From a virus, in IMG/VR virus record IMGVR_UViG_3300002225_000008, positions 1-37,012 of that record: a stretch of 37,012 nucleotides of DNA; one strand, 5' to 3'. Positions 6,558 to 14,244 of this stretch are shown here, piece after piece. Each line of letters begins with the position of its first letter. The first letter of the stretch is position 1. Made by a program: the position numbers and the translations under genes. Below the pieces are notes generated by a model that saw only the letters and a list, made by a program, of their open reading frames with translations, had not been told where the DNA came from and made no database searches.

Positions 6558-6632
6558 AATCCTTAGCTCAATCAGCTATCCGCACAAACGAACAATTTAA
6601 CTGACTGCTGTAGTACGACTTTTCAATCTATG

Positions 6633-6669
6633 ATTTAAGACTATAATTTAAGACTATTCGTGATATAAT
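6633..6669 (+). promoter_or_regulatory. Tandem 13-bp repeat followed by an extended -10 promoter
   Basis: ATTTAAGACTATA (6633-6645) is directly repeated as ATTTAAGACTATT (6646-6658), followed by TGA-TATAAT with -10 at 6664-6669. The stretch TGATATAATGATTG recurs identically at the promoter near 14245. It would drive the HNH gene at 6700. No good -35 is seen, so the TG extension or a protein bound to the repeats may compensate. Confidence 0.55.
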
Positions 6670-6699
6670 GATTGTTAGTTTAGTTGCGCGGAGGTTTTG

Positions 6700-7206
6700 A
6701 TGATAACAAAGCAAGAGATAGAGAAATTTCTTAGTTATAACCCTGATACAGGATTATTTACAAGGGTTGTTGGTGGTAGCGGTGTTGGCAATGTTGCAGG
6801 GGCTGTGGCTGGGACAGATATACACGCAAGAGGTAAAACTTATAAGCGTATAACAATTTCAGGTAAGAAGTACTTTGCTCATAGACTTGCCGTAATATGC
6901 TTGGAGATGGACTTGCCTGAGTCGTGCGTTGTTGACCATATCAATGGTGACGGCACGTGTAATATATCGAGTAACTTAAGGGTTGTAAGCGCGTCTGATA
7001 ATGCAAAAAATATAAAGCTGCAAGACAGAAGCGTTACTGGTGTTATAGGTGTTATTCCCAGAGGAAGAGCGTTCGAGGCGTCAATAGGGTTTAAGGGTAA
7101 ATGCTTTTATTTGGGGAGATTTAAGGATTTAGAGTCCGCCAAGCTTGCTAGGTCGATAGCTGAAAAGGTTGTCGGCTATATGGATGAGCACGGCGATTAC
7201 AGATAA
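6700..7206 (+). CDS. HNH homing-type endonuclease with AP2-like C-terminus
   Basis: 168 residues from the ATG at 6700 (GGAGG upstream). The N-terminal region has the repeated ISGKKYFAHRLAVICLEM segment, then the HNH_3 core CVVDHINGDGTCNISSNLRVVSASDNAKN near 85-113 with His, Asn and the DHINGD motif. The C-terminal SVTGVIGVIPRGRAFEASIGFKGKCFYLGRF...AKLARSIAEKV is an AP2-type DNA-binding domain. This is the architecture of free-standing phage homing endonucleases. It stands as its own transcription unit in the accessory region. A second HNH/AP2-like gene is at 32018-32629. Confidence 0.85.
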   Translation: MITKQEIEKFLSYNPDTGLFTRVVGGSGVGNVAGAVAGTDIHARGKTYKRITISGKKYFAHRLAVICLEMDLPESCVVDHINGDGTCNISSNLRVVSASDNAKNIKLQDRSVTGVIGVIPRGRAFEASIGFKGKCFYLGRFKDLESAKLARSIAEKVVGYMDEHGDYR

Positions 7207-7248
7207 AACAGTTTAAGATCCTTTTTTAAGATGGAGTTACTACCATCC

Positions 7249-7276
7249 TTGACTAAGGTCTTGTTGATACTATGGT
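7249..7276 (+). promoter_or_regulatory. Sigma70-like promoter
   Basis: TTGACT (7249-7254), 16-nt spacer, TATGGT (7271-7276), about 40 nt before the GTG start of the YopX-like gene. Confidence 0.5.
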
Positions 7277-7317
7277 TTAAATTAACTGAATAGATAAATA
7301 ACAAAGAGGGTTTGATT

Positions 7318-7743
7318 GTGAGTAGAGAGATTAAGTTTAGATGCTGGGATAATGTAAGGAATGAATATCTGTCTAGCGGTAAAGTTATGATTCAAGTTTT
7401 ACCAGGAAGAACACCTAAAGCAGCAGATGGATTATATTTAGACACAAGCAACTTCATGTGTGCGGATGGCCGCATGACGCTTGAACAATTTACCGGCCTG
7501 ATTCACTGCGATGGTGAGGTAGCAAAAGCTGGCGATCATGTCGGTGATTGGGATCAAATTTGTGTCGGTGATAGATTCTTGGTTGACGGTATAGGTGTTT
7601 GTCATATTGTTATTTGCCCATTCTACGGGGTGTGTTTTGATGATGGTGGAAACTGCGGGCCAGTTCCAGTTATTGATTGTATTGCAGAGAATGATCGTAT
7701 GGAGTTAATCGGGAACATACACGAGAATAAAGATGAGGTATGA
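7318..7743 (+). CDS. YopX-like phage protein
   Basis: 141 residues starting at GTG 7318, with AGAGGG seven bases upstream. The start MSREIKFRCWDN is the signature of the YopX family, small beta-rich phage proteins of unknown function. Later segments MTLEQFTGLIHCDGEVAKAGDHVGDWDQICVGDRFLV fit the second half of that family, where a conserved Gly-rich strand pattern follows. It overlaps the next membrane protein gene by 11 nt. Biological role unknown. Confidence 0.75.
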   Translation: MSREIKFRCWDNVRNEYLSSGKVMIQVLPGRTPKAADGLYLDTSNFMCADGRMTLEQFTGLIHCDGEVAKAGDHVGDWDQICVGDRFLVDGIGVCHIVICPFYGVCFDDGGNCGPVPVIDCIAENDRMELIGNIHENKDEV

Positions 7744-7921
7744 AAACATAGTCACAGTATCAGTTGTAGCTGCTGGGCTTATATCGCTAGCTTACCTAGT
7801 AGAGTATCACCCGCCAAAGGTTACAGAGCCACCAATGAAGGCGATTAACTGTGACTATGTAGATTATCAGGGTAGAAATGTTTGCAAGGTGGTTAACGTT
7901 AGCGAAGGTGTGATAAAATAG
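7733..7921 (+). CDS. 62-residue membrane-anchored protein
   Basis: MRYENIVTVSVVAAGLISLAYLVEYHPPKV... One N-terminal hydrophobic span (about residues 6-23) is followed by a Pro-rich joint and a short outside domain with two Cys (INCDYVDYQGRNVCKVV) that could form a disulfide. Topology suggests inner-membrane anchoring with a periplasmic tail. Possibly related to envelope or lysis functions; no family recognised. Confidence 0.6.
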   Translation: MRYENIVTVSVVAAGLISLAYLVEYHPPKVTEPPMKAINCDYVDYQGRNVCKVVNVSEGVIK

Positions 7922-8007
7922 AATCAGTTACAACGGTACGAGGAGGTGATAAATCTCGCTCCAGCTGGCGTAATAGTTGGAACTCAATTCATTATTAGGA
8001 GTAGTAT

Positions 8008-8097
8008 ATGACAGATAAGAAACCAGTAAAGCAGGATGAACCTGTCGCTGAAACACGTGGCGGAACAGTTAAGCCTGACAAGAAAGATCCAAAATAG
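8008..8097 (+). CDS. 29-residue charged peptide
   Basis: MTDKKPVKQDEPVAETRGGTV... ends ...KPDKKDPK. An AGGAG site lies upstream (7997-8001). Entirely hydrophilic and Lys/Asp/Pro rich. No function can be inferred. The following membrane gene starts three bases after its stop. Confidence 0.45.
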   Translation: MTDKKPVKQDEPVAETRGGTVKPDKKDPK

Positions 8098-8099
8098 TG

Positions 8100-8600
8100 A
8101 TGGAATATTTAAGCCTAAGCCATGACCAGTTAAGAGGTTTAGACTTGGGCTTAATTATAACTGCGTTATACCTGTCATTAGCACTACTTATTCAGTCAAA
8201 ATCCATTGCCATTTGTGCATTAGCATTTATAGCCTCAGAGGTTTATTGCTTATCTCCAGCATACTCGGCAACACTAAAGTATGATCCATCGGCAGTATTT
8301 CTAATCTACTCCTTCATATACTTTACAGTAATAAGATATTTGTCTACCTACAAAGTAATGCTAGCTTGCTTTATAATGGCTGTATTCGAATTAATAGTTT
8401 ATAAGGCATACAGGGATGAAATCGGAATTGTCTTCATTGAGGGTTTCTTGTACGACAATTATGAACTACTTGTTACACTCTGCCATTTGGTTATTATCAA
8501 TTCAGTTATTGACTGGAGAAAAGCTGTCGTTAGTGTTCGAGATCATTGTTTACCTCTACTTCGCGCTATCCGCAATGTTGGCCTATCTTTGCCTTGTTGA
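8100..8600 (+). CDS. Multi-span integral membrane protein
   Basis: 166 residues with about five hydrophobic segments: LGLIITALYLSLALLI near 18-33, IAICALAFIASEVYCL near 37-52, AVFLIYSFIYFTVIRYL near 65-81, VMLACFIMAVFELIVY near 86-101 and ELLVTLCHLVIINSVI near 123-138. Few charged loops. No family recognised. It precedes two further membrane proteins, so this may be a phage membrane or lysis-accessory cluster, although a separate holin and amidase lie at 29745-30509. Confidence 0.65.
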   Translation: MEYLSLSHDQLRGLDLGLIITALYLSLALLIQSKSIAICALAFIASEVYCLSPAYSATLKYDPSAVFLIYSFIYFTVIRYLSTYKVMLACFIMAVFELIVYKAYRDEIGIVFIEGFLYDNYELLVTLCHLVIINSVIDWRKAVVSVRDHCLPLLRAIRNVGLSLPC

Positions 8601-8658
8601 CGCTAAACGCGCTACAATGATAAGAGATAAAATAACCAATAGACTTGAAGATGAATAG
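8416..8658 (+). CDS. Small two-span membrane protein overlapping its neighbour
   Basis: 80 residues if started at ATG 8416; the ATG at 8461 is an alternative start. Two hydrophobic segments (LLHSAIWLLSIQLL and LVFEIIVYLYFALSAMLAYLCLV) are followed by a charged tail DAKRATMIRDKITNRLEDE. This is the layout of a class II holin-like protein. It overlaps the preceding membrane gene by 185 nt in another frame and its end overlaps the next gene by 8 nt (ATGAATAG), which favours it being real. Ribosome site is weak. Confidence 0.5.
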   Translation: MKSELSSLRVSCTTIMNYLLHSAIWLLSIQLLTGEKLSLVFEIIVYLYFALSAMLAYLCLVDAKRATMIRDKITNRLEDE

Positions 8659-9031
8659 TATTAAGCACGGCGGAGCGCAGGAAAGCGATATAAGGGTTCT
8701 TGTTCAGCGCATAAACACGCTGGACGATAAGATTGATACTGTTAACGCCAATGTTGAAAAAACATCATCCTCGCTTGATAGGGTTGCTGATAATCTTGGT
8801 AGAGTAGCCGAGCAAATAGCCAGGAAAGAAGAAACCGATAAGCACCTATCTGAAAAGTTCAACACGCTATCTAACCGAGTAGATAAAATAGCAACCAACC
8901 AAAGAGACACCGACCTATTCATCGCAGCGCAAAAACCTTGGGCGGAATACAGAAATAAAATAATCCCATCGATAGTAGTCGCAATCATTCTTGGCTTAGC
9001 CGCAGTATTCTATTCAAACCCTTTTAAATAG
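8651..9031 (+). CDS. Coiled-coil protein with C-terminal membrane anchor
   Basis: 126 residues. Residues about 12-90 form a heptad-like coiled coil (RVLVQRINTLDDKIDTVNAN, SSLDRVADNLGRVAEQIA, LSEKFNTLSNRVDKIATNQ). A single hydrophobic span IIPSIVVAIILGLAAVFY near the C-terminus follows, leaving a short tail. Phages often have such tail-anchored coiled-coil proteins near lysis genes. A holin or holin-regulator role is possible but unproven. It ends the 7.3-9.0 kb unit before promoter copy C. Confidence 0.65.
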   Translation: MNSIKHGGAQESDIRVLVQRINTLDDKIDTVNANVEKTSSSLDRVADNLGRVAEQIARKEETDKHLSEKFNTLSNRVDKIATNQRDTDLFIAAQKPWAEYRNKIIPSIVVAIILGLAAVFYSNPFK

Positions 9032-9034
9032 CTC

Positions 9035-9073
9035 ACTGGTCGGAGCAGTAAAAACACTAAAGCCTGATAACAT
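9035..9073 (+). promoter_or_regulatory. Repeat-type promoter, copy C
   Basis: ACTGGTCGGAGCAGT at 9035-9049, 18 nt, then TAACAT at 9068-9073. The -10 lies inside the stem of the terminator at 9060-9090, so transcription from upstream would stop here while new transcription could begin just past the stem, before the gene at 9110. Confidence 0.6.
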
Positions 9074-9090
9074 AAGTTATTGGGTTTTTT
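9060..9090 (+). terminator. Rho-independent terminator
   Basis: AAGCCTGATAAC (9060-9071) can pair with GTTATTGGGTTT (9076-9087) over 12 bp including G-U pairs, four-base loop, T-run to 9090. It closes the 7.3-9.0 kb unit. Confidence 0.65.
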
Positions 9091-9109
9091 CGTTTAAGGG
9101 GATTGCAGA

Positions 9110-9268
9110 GTGAAGATTACTGAGAAAATAAAGGAATGGCAGCTGGTGTACGTAAAAAGCGAGTGTAAAACTGAAGCTGATAAAGTAAAGGCAGACGGTG
9201 AGCTTGAGTTGGTACTGCACGCTTTCGACACGTTAATTAACAGTTCTCTTGGGCTTAATAAGGAATAG
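9110..9268 (+). CDS. 52-residue protein of unknown function (GTG start)
   Basis: GTG at 9110 with AAGGGG eight bases upstream. The product MKITEKIKEWQLVYVKSECK... is predicted helical and charged. It is the first gene behind promoter copy C, two bases from the next gene. No family recognised. Confidence 0.55.
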   Translation: MKITEKIKEWQLVYVKSECKTEADKVKADGELELVLHAFDTLINSSLGLNKE

Positions 9269-9270
9269 GT

Positions 9271-9492
9271 ATGAGACAGCCTGACGATTGGTGCGAAACA
9301 GACGTTCAAATAATCCAACTTACTGATGAAGTAAACAAACAAGCCGAGCAAATCAAACTGCTGCAAGCGGATAATGAATTGTTGCGTAAATACATGTTGT
9401 TTATAGCGGAGGAGACAGATAACGGCACACTATCTATCGCAGGTGCTAACGAGTCTGCAAATCAAGCGTTAGCAGCCACGGCTAAGGGGTGA
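9271..9492 (+). CDS. 73-residue coiled-coil protein
   Basis: MRQPDDWCETDVQIIQLTDE... Residues about 13-45 (IIQLTDEVNKQAEQIKLLQ, ADNELLRKYMLFIAEE) show leucine-zipper-like spacing. The Ala-rich tail is SIAGANESANQALAATAKG. An AGGAATAGGT site lies upstream. Unknown function; it is the last gene before the virion operon. Confidence 0.6.
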   Translation: MRQPDDWCETDVQIIQLTDEVNKQAEQIKLLQADNELLRKYMLFIAEETDNGTLSIAGANESANQALAATAKG

Positions 9493-9521
9493 ATGAAGAA
9501 TAACGCAGCTTGGCAACTAAC

Positions 9522-9541
9522 CCTCTTAACTGAGGTTTTTT
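9522..9541 (+). terminator. Weak hairpin plus T-run
   Basis: CCTC (9522-9525) and GAGG (9532-9535) form a short stem followed by six T. Similar in sequence to the stronger hairpin at 16916-16943. Probably partial termination ahead of the terminase operon. Confidence 0.4.
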
Positions 9542-9544
9542 ACG

Positions 9545-9588
9545 GCCTAAATAAATAATGGTACAATGAAGCACCAGCGCAGAGCGCT
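9545..9588 (+). promoter_or_regulatory. Virion operon promoter with 5' hairpin
   Basis: Extended -10 TGG-TACAAT (-10 at 9562-9567), preceded at 17 nt by a weak TTTACG. Just after the expected start comes a perfect hairpin AGCGC-aga-GCGCT (9576-9588). A second virion promoter at 14245 has the same design, with an AGA loop. Confidence 0.55.
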
Positions 9589-9613
9589 TAACATCATAGG
9601 CTAGGGGCTTTAG

Positions 9614-10075
9614 ATGGCAAAGTTAACAGATAAGCAAGAGATGTTCTGTCTTGAATATCTAATAGATTTAAACGCAACTCAGGCAGCTATCAGGGCTGGC
9701 TATGCAGAATCCTCATCAAAAGCAAACGCTAATAGAATGATTGCAAATGATTGCATCAAGGAAAGAATACAAGAGCTAAAGTCGGTAAGGGAGAAAGAGC
9801 TTAAGGTTGACGCTCTATGGGTACTAGAAAGGTCTATCGAGCTTCATGATAGGTGTTCACAGGCAAAACTAGTAACTGACCGTGAAGGCAATCCTATTAA
9901 GGATGAGGACGGAAGGCCTGTATATAAGTTTGAGCATGCTGGAGTAAGTAAAGCGTTAGAGCTTATCGGTAAGCACGTTAATATTCAGGCGTTCGCTGAT
10001 AAAGTTGTCAGTGAAACCACTGTCACAGTTAAAGAAACTCTAGCGGAGAAACTTAAACGTGGCAGCAAACGCTAA
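9614..10075 (+). CDS. terS: Terminase small subunit
   Basis: 153 residues. The start LTDKQEMFCLEYLIDLNATQAAIRAGYAESSSKANANRMI is the Terminase_2 N-terminal helix-turn-helix that binds the packaging site. The middle is helical with a 'LELIGKHVNIQAF' segment typical of these proteins, and the basic end ETLAEKLKRGSKR is expected to contact the large subunit. Overlaps terL by 17 nt. It recognises phage DNA and feeds it to the packaging motor. Confidence 0.9.
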   Translation: MAKLTDKQEMFCLEYLIDLNATQAAIRAGYAESSSKANANRMIANDCIKERIQELKSVREKELKVDALWVLERSIELHDRCSQAKLVTDREGNPIKDEDGRPVYKFEHAGVSKALELIGKHVNIQAFADKVVSETTVTVKETLAEKLKRGSKR

Positions 10076-11642
10076 TCACGATCAAGCACTAAAATACCTA
10101 GACAGAATAGAAGCGTTATCAGATGAAGATATGGCTGATGCGTTCACCTATAAGTGGTTTAGGCTTAATACGTTGTACTTCATTAAAAACAAGCAGGGTA
10201 AAAAAACTCAATTCAAACCAAATGTAGAGCAAGAGCAATTCTATCTTGAGCAGCATGGTCGCGATGTAATACTAAAAGCTCGACAGCTTGGTTTCACAAC
10301 ATTTAAAATGATATCAGACCTAGACGACTGTCTTTTTGTTGAAAACTTTTCTGCTGGTTGTATCTGTCACAACCTAGAAGACGCGAAAGACATATTCAGA
10401 AATAAAATAAAGTTCGCCTACCAAAATATCAACGATGAATTTAAAGACGTTCTAGCGTCAATAGGCTATCCACTGCCATCTCCAGTTAACGATAAAGATA
10501 ACGGGTATGTATTCGACAACGGATCAAGCGTTAAGGTTTCTGTATCGTATCGTGGTGGAACACTTCAAAGCTTGCACATTTCTGAGTTCGGAAAGATATG
10601 TAAGAAATTCCCAGATAAAGCAAAAGAGATCGTAACGGGCGCATTCGAATCTGTGGCGGCAGGTAACGTTCTTACGATTGAGTCTACAGCTGAAGGTAAA
10701 GAGGGTTATTTTTACCAGTATTGCCAGGATGCTAAAAAGCTAAAGGATATGGGAAAGAAGCCATCTGTGCTTGATTTTAACTTTCATTTCTTTGGTTGGT
10801 GGTCTAGGCCTGAGTATTCCATTGATGGAGATATAGCTGAGCAGCTTCATAAGTATTTTAACGAGTTGGAGCATAAATACGGTATACCGCTAGATGATGG
10901 GCAAAAGGCTTGGTATACAGCTAAATGGAAAGTGCTTGGTGATGATATGAAGCGAGAGTATCCATCAACACCAAAGGAGGCTTTCGAGCAGTCAATAGAG
11001 GGTGCTTACTACGCGCAGCAGTTTGCTTCAGTGTATAAAGATGGTCGAATAGTTCATGGTATGAATTCTAGCTATGACAATAAAGGCGAAGTTAATACTG
11101 TTTGTGATATCGGTATTGGAGACTCTACAGCTATATGGTTTTACAGGTTGGTCGGTAGAGAGGTTCACGTTGTCCATTATCACGAGAATAGTGGTGAGTC
11201 GCTTGGGTACTACATAAAGTACATTCAGGATAAGCTAGATAAGGAAGGTTGGAGCATGGGTAAGAATTATGGCCCTCACGACATGAATAACAGAGAGTTT
11301 GCCAGCAAGGGAAAGACCAGAAAGGAGCTGGCAAAAGAGGGTGTGGAATATGGCGGTAAAACATATTCAATGATATTTGATATCGTGCCTAAGCTTTCAA
11401 TTGATGATGGGATCCAGGCTGCTAGGTCTATACTGTCAAGATGTGTATTCGATGAAGTTTCAACTGAGCAGGGTGTAAAGTGCTTAGAGTCTTACCGAAA
11501 AGAGTGGAACGAAAAGCTAGGTTGCTGGAGAAACGCTCCACTTCATGATTGGTCATCTCATGGTGCTGACGCTTTCAGGTATCTAGCAGTAGCTGAAGAT
11601 AAGAAGGTATTCGCTAAACCTAAATTCGGTCTAGGCGTTTAG
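10059..11642 (+). CDS. terL: Terminase large subunit (packaging ATPase and nuclease)
   Basis: 527 residues, GTG start at 10059 (GGAGA upstream). The ATPase half shows a Walker A-like loop KARQLGFTTFKMI near residues 72-84 and a Walker B-like SLHISEFGKI near 170-179. The nuclease half has the expected acidic residues in VCDIGIGDSTAIWFY near 347-361, GPHDMNNREF near 404-413 and DWSSHGADAFRYLAVAE near 497-513, an RNase H-like fold. It cuts concatemeric DNA and drives it into the prohead through the portal. Length and order fit a headful-type siphovirus. Confidence 0.92.
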   Translation: MAANANHDQALKYLDRIEALSDEDMADAFTYKWFRLNTLYFIKNKQGKKTQFKPNVEQEQFYLEQHGRDVILKARQLGFTTFKMISDLDDCLFVENFSAGCICHNLEDAKDIFRNKIKFAYQNINDEFKDVLASIGYPLPSPVNDKDNGYVFDNGSSVKVSVSYRGGTLQSLHISEFGKICKKFPDKAKEIVTGAFESVAAGNVLTIESTAEGKEGYFYQYCQDAKKLKDMGKKPSVLDFNFHFFGWWSRPEYSIDGDIAEQLHKYFNELEHKYGIPLDDGQKAWYTAKWKVLGDDMKREYPSTPKEAFEQSIEGAYYAQQFASVYKDGRIVHGMNSSYDNKGEVNTVCDIGIGDSTAIWFYRLVGREVHVVHYHENSGESLGYYIKYIQDKLDKEGWSMGKNYGPHDMNNREFASKGKTRKELAKEGVEYGGKTYSMIFDIVPKLSIDDGIQAARSILSRCVFDEVSTEQGVKCLESYRKEWNEKLGCWRNAPLHDWSSHGADAFRYLAVAEDKKVFAKPKFGLGV

Positions 11643-11681
11643 TAATGATACAATACATAAAAATTAAACAAGGGTTATAAA

Positions 11682-13145
11682 ATGAGTTCACTACATCCAG
11701 ACTATGTGAAGCTGCTTCCACGGTACAGAATGATTAGAGATTGCATTAATGATGATGTGCAGTCTGGGCTTCAAGTTAACACTTCAGTGACTACCGTGCC
11801 GAGTGAGGTGTATGTTAATTACTTGACTAGAACGCCAGGCATGAGTGACGAAACATACAGGTTGCTTTGTCAGTTAGGTCGATACGTTAACGTTACCGGT
11901 TCAACGCTTGATTTTATGTCTGGCGCAGTATGGCGAGTGGATCCAACTATTAAGCTGCCAACTTCTGTAGAGTACCTAGAAGAGAATGCAGACGGTGAAG
12001 GCAATTCGCTTAAGTCATTAGCTAAGGCTACCGTATCGGATGGGATATCTATGGGCCGTTTTGGTCTATTGGTTGAGCCTCCAATGCAGATGGTTGACGA
12101 CGAAGGTAACTCAGTTGAAGTAACCCGCAACGCTCAGAATAACGGCATGGCTAACACCTATATTAAGCCATACACTCCTGAATCGATAGTTGATTGGGAT
12201 ACTACAGTGATTAATGGTGTTAAGTCTTTATCTCTGGTTAAGCTGCTGGAGATTGTCAGCATTAGGGATAACTCTACATTCCAAACTGAAGAGGAGGAGC
12301 GATACAGATTCCTTATCTTAACCGATGAAGGTTATGAGCAGAGAATATATAAAAATGTAGAAGGAACAGAGATGGTCGGAGAACCTGTTTTAGTTACTGA
12401 CTTCGACGGCAGGAGATTAGATCACATTCCATTCTATTTTGCTGGTTCAAAAAATAACGATCCAGAAGCTGACAATCCTCCATTCTTCAAGATTTCCAAC
12501 ATTAACGTTGCCCACTATAACCTTGATGCCGAAAACAGATTGAACCTTAAGTTAAATGCCACAGGAACAATGGTGGTATGGGGTGATAACGCTGACGCAT
12601 TCGAGAATGCAACATTGTCAGTCGGTGGCGGTAATGGTCTTTATGTGGGCACTCAAGGCGGCATGGATATTAAGCAGATTGAAGCAAATGGCGCGCTACC
12701 TGCCGCTATGGATGCTGATTTGCAGTCTATGATCCAAATGGGCGCAAGGTTGATCACCAAAAACGGAAGTAGAACGGCTGAAGAGGCTAAACTTTCTGCT
12801 GCGCAAGAGACGTCTGTAATGTCTAATACTGTAGACAATGCGGAGGACGCATTAACTAAAGCTATCAATGAAGTTATCTGGTTTCAAACTGGCAGCGAGC
12901 AAACATTTGATTTCGAGTTAAACAGAAGATTCTTTGTTGAGTCAATGACAGCGCAGGATAGAGCGCAGTGGCAAAGTGATGTAAACATGGGTTACGTTGC
13001 GTTAACTGAGTACCTAGAAGCGCTAAGGAGAGCTGGTATCATTGATAAGACACCTGATGACATGATGAAGCTTGTAGAAAAGCAAGGTGATTTAGGTGGT
13101 GTTAGCAGTGACAGTTCAACTCCTAAAGAAACCACTGGGGCATAG
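11682..13145 (+). CDS. Portal protein, DUF4055-like
   Basis: 487 residues. The start LHPDYVKLLPRYRMIRDCINDD followed by PSEVYVNYLTRTPGMSDETY and a conserved TLDFMSGAVWRVDPTI is the DUF4055 pattern used as the portal in many siphoviruses. A long C-terminal helix region (AARLITKNGSRTAEEAKLSAAQETS..., about 355-390) matches the crown and stem of portals. It sits between terL and the head morphogenesis gene, the usual portal place. It forms the dodecameric ring at one head vertex. Confidence 0.88.
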   Translation: MSSLHPDYVKLLPRYRMIRDCINDDVQSGLQVNTSVTTVPSEVYVNYLTRTPGMSDETYRLLCQLGRYVNVTGSTLDFMSGAVWRVDPTIKLPTSVEYLEENADGEGNSLKSLAKATVSDGISMGRFGLLVEPPMQMVDDEGNSVEVTRNAQNNGMANTYIKPYTPESIVDWDTTVINGVKSLSLVKLLEIVSIRDNSTFQTEEEERYRFLILTDEGYEQRIYKNVEGTEMVGEPVLVTDFDGRRLDHIPFYFAGSKNNDPEADNPPFFKISNINVAHYNLDAENRLNLKLNATGTMVVWGDNADAFENATLSVGGGNGLYVGTQGGMDIKQIEANGALPAAMDADLQSMIQMGARLITKNGSRTAEEAKLSAAQETSVMSNTVDNAEDALTKAINEVIWFQTGSEQTFDFELNRRFFVESMTAQDRAQWQSDVNMGYVALTEYLEALRRAGIIDKTPDDMMKLVEKQGDLGGVSSDSSTPKETTGA

Positions 13146-13147
13146 CA

Positions 13148-14215
13148 ATGGCAACTAGCCAGGTAATTATCGATGCAAACGCTGTGCACCAGATTAGCAT
13201 GCAGCGCTTATCAACAGGTCAAGCTAAGAAAGTTGACCCTTACCTAAGGGCCGCGCAAAAATATATCCGTGAAAGGTTAGCTAAAGAACCTAGCGATACA
13301 GTAAGTGCTGCTAGGCTTAATAGGCTTCTAGATGACGTTAACGATAATATCAAAGGGATTTACACTGATTGGAATAAGCAGCTAACCATTGACCTAGGCG
13401 ATATTGCCAAGATGGAGGCTGACTTTCAAGTTGACACTATAAACACGGCAGTGGTTAACGTGACGTTAGGCGCACCTTCTACTGATAAAGTAATGGCCAG
13501 CGCAAGGGCTATGCAATTGCCTATTGAGGCAAAAGGCACTATCTCAATGCGCAAGATGCTTAACCAGTTCCCATCAAAGGAAACTAAGCGCGTTGTTAAT
13601 GCCATTAACATCGGATTATCTGCAGGAGAAACTACTCAACAGGTATCTAGGCAGGTTTCATCAATCATTGGTGGAATTAGTAGGAGTAATTCATTTAGCC
13701 TAACTAAGACGGCTATATCGGCAGTGCAGTCAGCAGCTAAAGATCAAACCTACAAAGAAAACTCGGATATCATAATTGGCTACAGATGGATATCTACCTT
13801 GGACGACTCAACCACCAATCAATGCAAGGCCTTAGATCAAAGGGTTTTCCTTAACTCAAATACATCTGAGATTAAGATTCTGCCGCCAATTCACTATGGT
13901 GAGAGGTCAACAACCGTACCTGAAATTAACGGCAAGTATACGTTCGATGATTCTGCAGCAAAGAGACCGTCAATTGGTGATGAAGGTGTTCAGCAGGTTG
14001 GCGCTAAAGAGGATTACTATACATTTCTACGCAGACAGCCAGCAATGTTCCAAGATGAAGCGTTTAACGGCAAAGAAATGGGCAAGGTGTTCAGAAATGC
14101 CGGTTTAACTAACGATGAGTTTGCAAAGGCTGCTATTGATAGGTTCGGCAATCCATTAACGCTGGAGCAGATGTCCAAAAAGAATAAGAAGATCTTAGAC
14201 TATTTGAGTCGGTAA
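13148..14215 (+). CDS. Phage head morphogenesis protein (SPP1 gp7 / Mu gpF type)
   Basis: 355 residues, two bases after the portal gene. The middle carries the signature of minor head proteins: LTKTAISAVQSAAKDQTY, then IIGYRWISTLDDSTTNQCKALDQRVF near 210-235 and ILPPIHYGERSTTVPEI near 243-260, where Cys and His may bind metal. The N-terminal 120 residues are helical. The C-terminal region (FNGKEMGKVFRNAGL) is variable. A few copies are usually packed within the head. No ADP-ribosyl transferase or toxin motif is visible at the C-terminus. Confidence 0.85.
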   Translation: MATSQVIIDANAVHQISMQRLSTGQAKKVDPYLRAAQKYIRERLAKEPSDTVSAARLNRLLDDVNDNIKGIYTDWNKQLTIDLGDIAKMEADFQVDTINTAVVNVTLGAPSTDKVMASARAMQLPIEAKGTISMRKMLNQFPSKETKRVVNAINIGLSAGETTQQVSRQVSSIIGGISRSNSFSLTKTAISAVQSAAKDQTYKENSDIIIGYRWISTLDDSTTNQCKALDQRVFLNSNTSEIKILPPIHYGERSTTVPEINGKYTFDDSAAKRPSIGDEGVQQVGAKEDYYTFLRRQPAMFQDEAFNGKEMGKVFRNAGLTNDEFAKAAIDRFGNPLTLEQMSKKNKKILDYLSR

Positions 14216-14244
14216 TCCGCTAACTATGCGAATTAGTAAAATAT

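Noticed and set aside
7946-8011. GTG-started 21-residue frame overlapping the next ATG as ATGA
   Set aside because: The AGGAGG motif runs directly into the GTG with no spacing, so initiation there is unlikely; the motif may belong to something else or be chance.
8704-8988. Minus-strand open frame opposite the coiled-coil membrane protein gene
   Set aside because: The opposite strand encodes a coherent coiled coil plus membrane span coupled to its neighbour; the antisense frame shows no start signal.
10988-11000. GAGCAGTCAA inside terL, similar to the end of the 15-bp repeat
   Set aside because: Only part of the motif matches and it lies within conserved coding sequence; no -10 at 18 nt.
11131-11370. 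Minus-strand frame inside the terminase gene
   Set aside because: Contained in the terL nuclease domain with conserved acidic motifs; a frame shadow.
12375-12385. GGTCGGAG inside the portal gene, similar to the centre of the repeat
   Set aside because: Flanks do not match the half-sites; chance similarity in coding DNA.
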